Shown here: positions 14,516-21,199 of the stretch, piece after piece | Layout: each line of letters begins with the position of its first letter | Position numbering within the stretch: position 1 is the stretch's first letter | DNA from: Deltaproteobacteria bacterium | GTDB lineage: Bacteria > Desulfobacterota > Desulfobulbia > Desulfobulbales > UBA5123 | NCBI GenBank assembly: GCA_021788685.1 | Contig: JAJYKH010000005.1 | Location: 1 to 23,618 of the forward strand | Direction of reading: 5' to 3' | Length of the DNA: 23,618 nt | Translations under genes and position numbers: made by a program | The notes under the pieces: generated by a model | Database searches by the model: none | What the model was told of the DNA's origin: nothing | Seen by the model: the letters and a program-made list of their open reading frames with translations, nothing else

Positions 14516-14949
14516 AGGTATTGCTCGACACGAACATCTGTATTTATCTCATCAACCCGCGTTCGGAGCATAAGGAAGCCGTCCGCGAGCACTTCCTGGC
14601 CCACCAGCCCGGCGACATCGGGATTTCGGCGATCACGCTGGCCGAGCTGGAGTATGGTGTCGAAAACAGCAGGCAGCCGGAAAAGAACCGGCAGGCTCTC
14701 GAAGAGTTCACTGTCCCGCTGGAGGTCCTGCCGTTCAATGATCGAGCCGCGGCAGCTTACGGCAAGATCCGGGCGGCATTGCGAAAGCAACCGATCGGCC
14801 CCCTGGATATATTGATCGCGGCTCATGCCCTGGCGCTGGAGATTCCCATGGTCACCAACAACACCAGCGAGTTTGAGCGGGTGCCCGGCCTCACCCTGCA
14901 AAACTGGACGATCCCGACAAGGGGCGGGATGAAATCCGGTACCCGATAA
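14512..14949 (+). CDS. vapC: VapC toxin, PIN domain (VapC/FitB type)
   Basis: This 145 aa PIN-domain ribonuclease is the partner of the VapB encoded just before. Site residues: Asp6 (LLDTNICIYLI), Glu45 (TLAELEYGVE), Asp99 (GPLDILIAAHAL), and the family's VTNNTSEF in place of the last Asp, which is normal for this branch. It is full length and intact. It differs in subfamily from the PIN toxin at 13312, which comes with a Phd-type antitoxin, so the two modules were acquired separately rather than by duplication. Confidence 0.93.
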   Translation: MKVLLDTNICIYLINPRSEHKEAVREHFLAHQPGDIGISAITLAELEYGVENSRQPEKNRQALEEFTVPLEVLPFNDRAAAAYGKIRAALRKQPIGPLDILIAAHALALEIPMVTNNTSEFERVPGLTLQNWTIPTRGGMKSGTR

Positions 14950-15034
14950 ACCTATGTGAACAGGGGGTGGATTTTTACAGATTTTCTTATAAATTGTTGA
15001 AGGCCAGGAAATACCTAAGGAAGGAGAAGGATGT

Positions 15035-17047
15035 TTATTTCCGAGACGAAACTGATCGAGATGGCCGATAGCGTGCCCTGAGATGGTCTCCAGCCAGTAG
15101 CACTCGGCCATCCCACCCGGCGACCCTCTCGATTTCTTGCCCAGGCCTCTTCACCAGTTTCATCTCGACTTTTTTGGAGATAGTCCGCTCCAAGGCTTGC
15201 CTGGCCTCGGTGTAGCCTGCCGTGCCTCTGGGGATGGTCAACAGGCCCGCCACGGAAACGGGGCGTTCGCTCTCTATAGTTCCCACCCACAGCGGCTGGC
15301 CGGTCTCTTCCAGCTCGAACCGGGTGGGCCACAGGCGCAGCACCAGTCGTTGCAGCCGCTGATTCGATACCATCAGTAGCCGTTCCTGCTGGCCATTTTC
15401 CAGCTCCGGCAGCACCGGAAGGTTCTCGATCCCGACGTCGGGCACAAGTAGGTTCAGCAGCTTTTTGAAATCAAATCCTGCAACCTGGGTCCATCCGTGC
15501 TCGGTGAGCTGCTCCGCAAGGTGCTCGGGATCTCCCACCCATTGAAGCGTGAGCGGCTGCTCGATCTCTCCCGCCAAATCGGTACGCCAGACCGGCAGCT
15601 GCTGCCAGTCCTTTTGCAGCCAGGCGTCGGCGCTGAGCGCCTGCACCGGCCGTCGCACCTGGTAACGGGAGAGGTCCTGGGTATACTGATAGCTGATGTG
15701 CCAGGCTCCGGCCAGCAACAACGCCAAACCGGCACTGGTTAGCAACATACCCTTGGGGGCTTCGGCGCCCGAGCGGCGCAGGTAGAAAATCCCGAGAAAG
15801 GTCACCCAGGCCCAGCCGAGAGAGAGCCCTCCCAGCACATCCGAGAGCCAGTGGGCCCCAAGGTAAAGACGGGAAAAGGCGATCAGCAGCGACATGCCGA
15901 TGGCTGCCGCAAAAGGAAGCCAGCGCCAGCGCGGACTGAAACTGCGGGCCAGGAGGATGGCCAGAAAGCCGTAAAGGGCCACGCCCACGGTGGTGTGCCC
16001 GCTGGGAAAACCCCAACTGGAGACTCCCTGGTAGATGATTATCGGGCGGGGCCGGTGCAGCGTCCACTTGAACAGCTCCACCAGTGCCATCCCTCCCAGT
16101 GCGGCAAGGAGCCAGAAGCGGGCCGCACGAGCTTTTCGATAGAGAATGAGCACCAGCAATACGACTGCCATAAGGAAGACGTTGATCAACCCGTCGCCCA
16201 TTTCGGTCACGGCGACAAAAAAACCATCTCCCCAAGGGGTTCGCAGTGACTGGAGAAACAGATAAATCGCATGATCGGCCCGAACCAGTGGGTCAAGGGT
16301 TATTACATCCTCCAACACGCCCAGAAACAGCCAACCGGTTAGGAAAAGGGTCAGGCAGAGCAGTGGAAGGAGAAAGCGTTCACCTTCCGGACCAAGGCGT
16401 CCGAGCCAGCTGAAAGTTTTGCGGCAGAGCCAAAAGGTCAGCCAAAGGAGAGTGCCCAACAGCAGGAGCAGCAGGCTCAGTCGGGTGCTGACCGCACCTA
16501 TCAGGGACAGTGAGCTGCCTAGCACGAAGCCCGGGATGATATACACAAGGCCCCAGCCAATAGCGGAAAGGATGTTGACAACCGCAAAACGCCCGAGGGG
16601 CATTTCCATCATGCCGGCGATCAAGGGAATCACCGGTCGAACCGGGCCGAAAAATCTTCCTAGGATAATGCTCTTGCCACCGTGCTGCCGGAAGAAGGCC
16701 TCGCCACGGGCTATTATCTGCGGATGGTTGCTGAAAGGTGCTCGCCTCTTGAGCCCTTGCTGGTAATGGCGCCCCAACCAATAACTGAGGCCATCCCCGG
16801 CGACCGCCCCGGCCATGGCGATAAGCAGTGTGAATTTCAGAGAGAGGGCCCCCGTGGCAACCACGGCCCCGGTCCCTACCATCAATACCGTCCCTGGCAC
16901 GAGGAGGCCGACCAACGCCAGGGATTCGCAAAAGGCAGCCAGAAAAACGATCAAATAGGCCCATTGGGGATGTTGGGCGACAAAGCTTAGTAGGCTGTGG
17001 ATGAAGTTTTCCATGGTCAGCTTGGTCGAACAGAATGACTCATTCAC
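15035..17047 (-). CDS. DedA-PAP2-LssY fusion membrane protein
   Basis: This 670 aa protein joins three parts. The N-terminal DedA/VTT domain (about 15-200) has the motif GRFFGPVRPVIPLIAGMM. A PAP2 lipid phosphatase domain (about 215-430) has all three signature blocks, KWTLHRPRP, PSGHTT and SRLYLGAHWLSD. An LssY-type C-terminal domain (about 460-650) follows. About ten to twelve membrane helices precede the soluble tail. DedA proteins move lipid carriers across the membrane and PAP2 enzymes dephosphorylate lipid pyrophosphates, so a role in undecaprenyl phosphate recycling or phospholipid turnover is likely. Two starts are possible: GTG 17047, which overlaps the stop of the RND remnant in a GTGA, and ATG 17014 (MENFIHSLLSFVAQHP), a more typical DedA start. 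Neither has a good ribosome site. Confidence 0.92.
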   Translation of the reverse strand: MNESFCSTKLTMENFIHSLLSFVAQHPQWAYLIVFLAAFCESLALVGLLVPGTVLMVGTGAVVATGALSLKFTLLIAMAGAVAGDGLSYWLGRHYQQGLKRRAPFSNHPQIIARGEAFFRQHGGKSIILGRFFGPVRPVIPLIAGMMEMPLGRFAVVNILSAIGWGLVYIIPGFVLGSSLSLIGAVSTRLSLLLLLLGTLLWLTFWLCRKTFSWLGRLGPEGERFLLPLLCLTLFLTGWLFLGVLEDVITLDPLVRADHAIYLFLQSLRTPWGDGFFVAVTEMGDGLINVFLMAVVLLVLILYRKARAARFWLLAALGGMALVELFKWTLHRPRPIIIYQGVSSWGFPSGHTTVGVALYGFLAILLARSFSPRWRWLPFAAAIGMSLLIAFSRLYLGAHWLSDVLGGLSLGWAWVTFLGIFYLRRSGAEAPKGMLLTSAGLALLLAGAWHISYQYTQDLSRYQVRRPVQALSADAWLQKDWQQLPVWRTDLAGEIEQPLTLQWVGDPEHLAEQLTEHGWTQVAGFDFKKLLNLLVPDVGIENLPVLPELENGQQERLLMVSNQRLQRLVLRLWPTRFELEETGQPLWVGTIESERPVSVAGLLTIPRGTAGYTEARQALERTISKKVEMKLVKRPGQEIERVAGWDGRVLLAGDHLRARYRPSRSVSSRK

Positions 17048-17216
17048 CGGTAGGCGAGCTCATCCCGCCCCGGCTCGAACCGTCCATAGCGGAGTGCCAG
17101 GGCGGCAGCACGAGCAGATTCAGCACCATCGAGGTCAGCAACCCGCCAAGGATGACGATGGCCATCGGCCCCTTAATCTCCTGGCCCGGCGCCAGCCGGT
17201 CGCCGTCGCCGGTCCC
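17044..17216 (-). pseudogene. C-terminal remnant of a second RND permease
   Basis: The minus strand reads GQEIKGPMAIVILGGLLTSM and VLNLLVLP, almost the same as the end of the intact RND pump (EIEGPMAIVILGGLLTSTLL). One missing base then shifts the frame to LALRYGRFEPGRDELAYR and a natural stop at 17046-17044. Only the last membrane helix survives. Its stop and the GTG of the next gene share GTGA, the same coupling seen inside the intact pump operon, so a full RND gene once preceded the DedA-PAP2 gene. Confidence 0.85.
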
Positions 17217-17252
17217 CAGGCGTTCACAGCGGCTGAGATGACTATCCCTGCA

Positions 17253-17607
17253 TTTTTTGATACGCAACCGCAACGCATTTTGCAAATCGACCAGTTTGCG
17301 GTTAAGAGGCACAAGAAGCGGTTGGAAGGCTACCACCAGAAATGCGCTTATTGCGGCAACCGCGACAGAGCCAAAAATATCAAAAGGAAAATGAAGGCCG
17401 CTGTAGACCCGCCCCCAGCCGGTCAGCAAGGCGAGGACAAGCAGCACCAGTCCTGTTCGCCGCCAGCCCGCTCCAAGTCAGAAAGCAGAAGGCGGCCGCC
17501 AGCAGCAGGGTGGTATGGTCGCTAGGGAAAGAATATTCCGGGGGATGAGAGATGAGCGGCACGCCTAGGCCGCCCATGAACGGCCTGGGATGAAAATAGA
17601 AGAGCCT
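17253..17607 (-). pseudogene. BcrC-like PAP2 phosphatase remnant, frameshifted
   Basis: Two frames joined near 17445 give the C-terminal two thirds of a PAP2 undecaprenyl-diphosphatase: FHPRPFMGGLGVPLISH and PPEYSFPSDHTTLLLAAAF in one frame, then LTGWGRVYSGLHFPFDIFGS in the other. These hold the RP, PSDH and RVYSGLHFPFD catalytic blocks. The N-terminal helices are missing; the sequence joins directly to the kinase remnant upstream and, after RLRIKK, to the RND tail downstream. Inactive as it stands. Confidence 0.8.
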
Positions 17608-17851
17608 ACCGCCTGATTGCTCAGAAGACCCCCGGGCCTCCGCTTCCCGCCCGAGCTCGGCGCGCAGCGCCTGCATATCGCCGTACGATACAGCTCGGTG
17701 ACCCCCTGGGCGACGTCCCGGAGGCTTTCATCCGTCCGGTTGCCGAGACTGGACGACAGGTGGAGATAAAGCAGCACGAAAACCGTCAGGGAAAGCAGGG
17801 AAAAAAGCAGGGCATAGAGTACAGTCAGTCGGCCGTGACGGTGCGCAGCAT
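17608..17851 (-). pseudogene. N-terminal remnant of a sensor histidine kinase
   Basis: An ATG one base after the regulator stop opens MLRTVTA, the usual start of CusS-like kinases. The frame then breaks; with one added C (GCCGACTG to GCCCGACTG) it continues RLTVLYALLFSLLSLTVFVL and YLHLSSSLGNRTDESLRDVA, the first membrane helix and start of the periplasmic sensor. A second shift leads to YGDMQALRAELGREAEARG. HAMP, HisKA and HATPase domains are all absent, so the kinase is lost. It is the expected partner of the regulator at 17853-18530. Confidence 0.75.
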
Positions 17852-17852
17852 C

Positions 17853-18530
17853 TCAGCCCCGGTCCTCGAGAACGTAGCCGGCGCCCCGAATAGTGTGAAG
17901 CAGCTTGTGATCGAAGCCGCGCTCGATCTTGTCACGCAGCCGACAGATGCGGGCCTCGACCACGTTGGTCTGCGGGTCGAAGTTGTAGCCCCAGACGGGC
18001 TCCATGATCATGGTCTTCGATACGACCCGGCCGGCATTGCGCATCAGGTACTCCAACAGGCGGAATTCCCGCTACTGCAGCTCCATTTCCCGTCCGGCGC
18101 GAAAGACCTTTCGCCGGGACAGATCCAGGGTCAGATCGCCCACCGACAGCCGGGTCAGGTCGATGGTGCCGTGTGCCCTGCGGATGAGCGCCTGGATGCG
18201 GGCGAGCAGCTCTGAAAAGGCAAACGGCTTCACCAGGTAGTCGTCCCCGCCGGCCTGCAGCCCCCGCACCCGGTCGTCCACCGACTTTTTGGCGCTGAGG
18301 ACGAGCACTGGGGTGGTGATCCGGCCCTTCCGCATCCGGTCGATCAGGGTCAACCCATCCAGTTTCGGCAGCATGATATCGATCACGGCGGCATCATAGG
18401 ATTCCGTCTCCACGCGCATCATTCCCGCCTCGCCCTCGGCGGCGTGATCCACCACGAAGCCGGCCTGCTGCAATCCCTTGATGATGAAGGAAGCGGTCCG
18501 CGAGTCATCTTCAACGAGTAGAATCCTCAT
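17853..18530 (-). pseudogene. OmpR/CusR-family response regulator with in-frame amber codon
   Basis: The frame is complete from ATG 18530 (MRILLVEDDSRTASFIIKGL, with GAGGAGG ahead) to a stop at 17855-17853 and would encode 225 aa, the normal length. The receiver domain has the DD pair, Asp in AVIDIMLPKLDGL, and LVKPFAFSELLARI. The winged helix is intact downstream: REFRLLEYLMRNAGRVVSKT, then PQTNVVEARICRLRDKIERG and RGAGYVLEDRG. The only defect is TAG at 18074-18072, in MELQ-stop-REFRLLEYL, where relatives usually have Pro, Gln or a similar residue; one base change (CAG to TAG) explains it. The receiver alone (152 aa) can still be made. Its kinase partner is truncated, so decay is the likely reason. 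Confidence 0.85.
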
Positions 18531-18555
18531 AGGCTCCTCCTCAGTTGCCAGCGGA

Positions 18556-18564
18556 ATTGTAACA
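18556..18564 (-). promoter_or_regulatory. Extended -10 promoter candidate for the response regulator
   Basis: On the minus strand TGTTACAAT fits the extended -10 pattern TGnTATAAT with one mismatch. It is placed so that transcription would begin about 20 bases before the regulator start codon and just ahead of its ribosome site. No good -35 is seen, as is common for extended -10 promoters. Confidence 0.38.
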
Positions 18565-18643
18565 GACCCTGGCAAATTGCATTACCCGTGAGTCTTGAGA
18601 GCAGAATGGGCAGCTTGACCCTTGCACATCCGACATCAGAAAG

Positions 18644-19471
18644 TCAATGCGGGAGGAGCGCCAGAGCAGCCAGGGCATGCCAGGTGGTATCGAGGAAAGG
18701 GGCGGACCGGGGGTTGCGGCCGAAGCCGCCGCTTGCGGTCTGGCAGGCGGCGAGAAAAAGGAAGCCCCCGCCCGGATCGAGCGGTTCGGCGGCGAGGAAT
18801 GCCAATGCCCGCAAGGCCGCATGGCAGTTTTCAGCGAACGAGGTGGTGCCGGGAAAAAAGCCGAAGCCCCCGTCACCGCTCTGGCAGGCCCGGAGCCAAG
18901 TCACCAGCTCGGGCTTGGGCCGGGGTAGGGCTTGCCGGAAGGCCCGGGACAGGCGGATGTGCATCCAGGCCTCGTCAACGGTTCGCCAGCCGCTATCCAA
19001 GATGGCTGCCAGGCCTGGTTTTTCGGCCGCCGGCCGCCACGTTCGGCCCAGCACCTCGTCGAGAGCCCTGAACCCGTAAAACCAATCCTCCAGACAGGCT
19101 GAAGCCTCCATGGAGCCGATGACGCGTTCTCCGAGCGGGTCGTAATCGAGAGCCACCCCCGCGGCCCGGCAGCTCCAGAGCAGCTGGAAGAATGTCCTGC
19201 TCCCGGCCGGCAGCCTTCCAAGGCAGCCGGCCAGGTAGGAACGGAGATTCCCGTCCTCCGGCAGGTCGGGTTCGCCTTCGGCCATTGCCCCGTGCTTCCG
19301 GGCCAGCTCCAGGATCTTCAGGGCGTGATAGGTGTCCTCGATGGTGGCCGGAAGCCTCGGGGTGGCGCCGAAGCCGCCGCTTTCCTTTCTCCGCACCATG
19401 ACGAAAGGAAGCGCCGCCGAGAGGATGGAGCCCAGATCGTCACCGGGCGGAAGTGGCCCTTGCGGTTTCAT
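18644..19471 (-). CDS. Prenyltransferase/squalene-cyclase-repeat protein
   Basis: This 275 aa protein is built of alpha-alpha toroid repeats of the prenyltransferase-beta/terpene-cyclase kind. Three clear repeats carry the GGFG core: KESGGFGATPRLPATIEDTY, QSGDGGFGFFPGTTSFAENC and ASGGFGRNPRSAPFLDTTWH, each followed by a helix such as HALKIL or HAALRAL. Length is about half of a squalene-hopene cyclase, and no DxDD cyclase acid motif is visible, so a cyclisation reaction should not be assumed. No isoprenoid genes are nearby. ATG 19471 has no good ribosome site; the frame is open a further 60 bases upstream without a better start. Function unknown; a small standalone toroid binding lipid or peptide is possible. 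Confidence 0.78.
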   Translation of the reverse strand: MKPQGPLPPGDDLGSILSAALPFVMVRRKESGGFGATPRLPATIEDTYHALKILELARKHGAMAEGEPDLPEDGNLRSYLAGCLGRLPAGSRTFFQLLWSCRAAGVALDYDPLGERVIGSMEASACLEDWFYGFRALDEVLGRTWRPAAEKPGLAAILDSGWRTVDEAWMHIRLSRAFRQALPRPKPELVTWLRACQSGDGGFGFFPGTTSFAENCHAALRALAFLAAEPLDPGGGFLFLAACQTASGGFGRNPRSAPFLDTTWHALAALALLPH

Positions 19472-19713
19472 CGATTTCGGTAAGGAGAAGCGTTCAGCAA
19501 TCAGCCCTCAGCCTCCTATCTTGCAATAATTGTCGTCGTCGTAGTCGTTGTCGTAATCGGCACCCGATTTTTCGATTGCGATCACGACAACGATTGCCGT
19601 TCGCTGACAACGATACCTTCGTCAGCCTTCGGCCTTCAGCGAAGCAATTACCCAAAGGTGTCCGGCAAGCACTTGTTTCTGCTGGCCGCTGATGGCTGGG
19701 AGTTGACCGCTTT
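19472..19713. repeat. Repeat-rich spacer downstream of enolase
   Basis: These 242 bases contain no gene. The centre has degenerate triplet-like TCG/TTG sequence (TTGTCGTCGTCGTAGTCG, 19530-19547). A 10-base perfect inverted repeat, TCGTTGTCGT (19545-19554) and ACGACAACGA (19584-19593), encloses a smaller hairpin AATCGG-CAC-CCGATT (19555-19569) followed by T's. Both ends carry seven-base-periodic CAGC motifs in opposite orientation: CAGCAATCAGCCCTCAGC from 19495 on the plus strand and CAGCCATCAGCGGCCAGC ending near 19681 on the minus strand. The enolase stop codon itself lies in a small stem CCGCT-TTTT-AGCGG (19707-19720). The overall form suggests a miniature repeat element. Confidence 0.45.
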
Positions 19714-20994
19714 TTAGCGGACGAACGCCTGCCGGCCGGCATACACCGCATCTTCCCCCAATTCCTCCTCGATCCGCAGGAGCTGGTTGTATTTCTCCAC
19801 CCGCTCGCCGCGGCAGGGCGCGCCGGTCTTGAGATGGCCGGTAGCCATGGCCACGGTGAAGTCGGCGATGAAGCTGTCCACCGTCTCGCCGCTGCGGTGG
19901 GAGACCATGGACCCCCAGCCGGCCTTGGCCGCCATCCGGATGGCGGCGATGGTCTCGCTCACCGTGCCGATCTGGTTCAGCTTGATGAGGATGGCATTGG
20001 CCACATCCTCCCGAATGCCCCGGGCGAGCCGCTCCACGTTGGTGACGAACAGGTCGTCGCCCACCAGCTCGATCTGTTTTCCGAGTCGGTTGTTGAGGAT
20101 CTTCCAACCATCCCAGTCATCCTCGGCCAGACCGTCTTCAAGGAGAAGGATGGGAAACTTCCCGACCCATTCGGCATAAAGCGCTACCATTTCCTCGGCC
20201 GTGACCTTCCTTTTTTCGGTCCGCAGACTGTACAGGCCGTCTTCGTAAAAGCCGCTGGAAGCGGGGTCCAGGGCGATGGCGATCTCCTCGCCCGGCCGGT
20301 AGCCGGCCGCCTCGATGGCGGCCACGATCACTTCGAGGGCCTCGACGTTCCTTTTCAGCGCGGGGGCAAAGCCGCCCTCGTCGCCCACCCCCACCGAGTG
20401 GCCCTTTTTCTTGAGGACGCCTTTCAGGGCATGGTAGGTCTCGCTGCCCCAGCGGAGGGCCTCCCGGAAGGTGGGGGCGCCTACCGGGCAGATCATGAAC
20501 TCCTGCAGGTCGGTCCCCTGCCAGTTGGCGTGCACCCCGCCGTTCAGGATGTTGAACATGGGCACCGGCAGGACGTTGGCCGCGGTCCCGCCCAGGTAGC
20601 GGTACAGCGGCAGGCCGGCGGCACCGGCGGCGGCCCGGGCCACTGCCAGGCTCACCCCCAGGATGGCGTTGGCGCCGAGCTTCCCCTTGTTGGCGGTCCC
20701 GTCCAGCTCCCGCATGGTCCGGTCCACCCCGGCCTGGTCCAAGGCGTCCAGCCCCACGACCGCGCCGGCAATCCCGGTGTTGACGTGGGCCGCCGCCTGG
20801 AGAACGCCCTTGCCGCCATAGCGCTTGCCATCGCCGTCCCGCAGCTCCACTGCCTCATGCGCCCCGGTGGAGGCGCCAGACGGCACCGCGGCCCGCCCTC
20901 TGGCGCCGCCCGCCAGCACCACATCCACCTCCACCGTGGGGTTGCCGCGGGAGTCGAGGATCTCGCGGGCCGTAATGCTTAGAATCTTTGACAT
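19714..20994 (-). CDS. eno: Enolase (phosphopyruvate hydratase)
   Basis: This 426 aa glycolytic enzyme interconverts 2-phosphoglycerate and phosphoenolpyruvate in the cytosol. The start at ATG 20994 (MSKILSITAREILDSRGNPT) has an AAGGAG site; an in-frame ATG 18 bases upstream overlaps that site and was rejected. Family marks: AVPSGASTGAHEAVELRDGD, VGDEGGFAP, the metal ligands in LALDP-like IALDPASS and LLLEDGLAEDD, the catalytic Lys of LIKLNQIGT, VSHRSGETVDSF and KTGAPCRGERVEKYNQ. One loop is unlike E. coli enolase: HANWQGTDLQEFMICP replaces HADNNVDIQEFM, a variant I recall in some other bacteria. Expression should be raised by fluoride, an inhibitor of this enzyme, through the riboswitch just upstream. 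Confidence 0.97.
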   Translation of the reverse strand: MSKILSITAREILDSRGNPTVEVDVVLAGGARGRAAVPSGASTGAHEAVELRDGDGKRYGGKGVLQAAAHVNTGIAGAVVGLDALDQAGVDRTMRELDGTANKGKLGANAILGVSLAVARAAAGAAGLPLYRYLGGTAANVLPVPMFNILNGGVHANWQGTDLQEFMICPVGAPTFREALRWGSETYHALKGVLKKKGHSVGVGDEGGFAPALKRNVEALEVIVAAIEAAGYRPGEEIAIALDPASSGFYEDGLYSLRTEKRKVTAEEMVALYAEWVGKFPILLLEDGLAEDDWDGWKILNNRLGKQIELVGDDLFVTNVERLARGIREDVANAILIKLNQIGTVSETIAAIRMAAKAGWGSMVSHRSGETVDSFIADFTVAMATGHLKTGAPCRGERVEKYNQLLRIEEELGEDAVYAGRQAFVR

Positions 20995-21027
20995 GCCTTT
21001 CTCCTTTTTCATTCATCGTCCCCAAAC

Positions 21028-21058
21028 AAAAAAACTCCTGCCTCGGAAGGGCAGGAGT
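21028..21058 (-). terminator. Rho-independent terminator, riboswitch expression platform
   Basis: On the minus strand ACTCCTGCC, a 7-base loop and GGCAGGAGT form a perfect 9-bp stem followed by a run of six to seven T's. It ends 34 bases before the enolase start codon. Its 5' arm includes the ACTCC that pairs in the fluoride aptamer pseudoknot, so terminator and ligand-bound aptamer exclude each other. Confidence 0.92.
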
Positions 21059-21105
21059 CATCATCTTCGGGATCGAAGCGGTTAACGGCGAACTCCATCG
21101 CCGGA
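21053..21105 (-). promoter_or_regulatory. Fluoride riboswitch (crcB motif) controlling eno
   Basis: Read on the minus strand the segment has every hallmark of the fluoride aptamer. The first hairpin is GGCGATGGAGTTCGCC (stem GGCG/CGCC). A joining TTAACCG follows, then a second hairpin CTTCG-ATCC-CGAAG, then GATGATGACTCCTGCC. The loop bases GGAGT pair with the 3' ACTCC, the expected pseudoknot; in the Thermotoga example I recall, GAGGCC pairs with GGCCUC at the same places, so pairing is kept while sequence changes. Enolase, which fluoride inhibits, is a known target of this class. Fluoride binding should hold ACTCC in the aptamer, block the overlapping terminator and turn eno on. A short reading frame over this stretch (21009-21203) is not a gene. 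Confidence 0.93.
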
Positions 21106-21120
21106 GCAGTTTTGCAAAAA

Positions 21121-21149
21121 AGAGTAGCCCAATCAATGGGTAATGTCAA
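21121..21149 (-). promoter_or_regulatory. Sigma-70 promoter for the riboswitch-eno transcript
   Basis: On the minus strand a perfect TTGACA (21149-21144) is followed after 17 bases by TACTCT (21126-21121), a weak -10 (3 of 6). The predicted start, about 21114, lies roughly ten bases before the fluoride aptamer, exactly where a leader of this type should begin. The position makes the call stronger than the -10 alone would. Confidence 0.6.
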
Positions 21150-21199
21150 ATTGTTGCTGCCATCACCGGAGGTTCTCACCATGACGCCCTTGCCGTTTT

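Noticed and set aside
15031..15081. 16-codon + frame MFISETKLIEMADSVP with GGAGAAGG ahead
   Set aside because: Good ribosome site but it ends at once and lies antisense to the end of the DedA-PAP2-LssY gene; at most a gene-start remnant.
19530..19593. CRISPR-like or tandem repeat array
   Set aside because: The TCG-rich triplets are irregular, without spacers of even length; inverted rather than direct repeats dominate.
19834..20982. 382-codon + frame opposite enolase
   Set aside because: It is the mirror frame of a GC-rich conserved gene; enolase motifs on the minus strand settle it.
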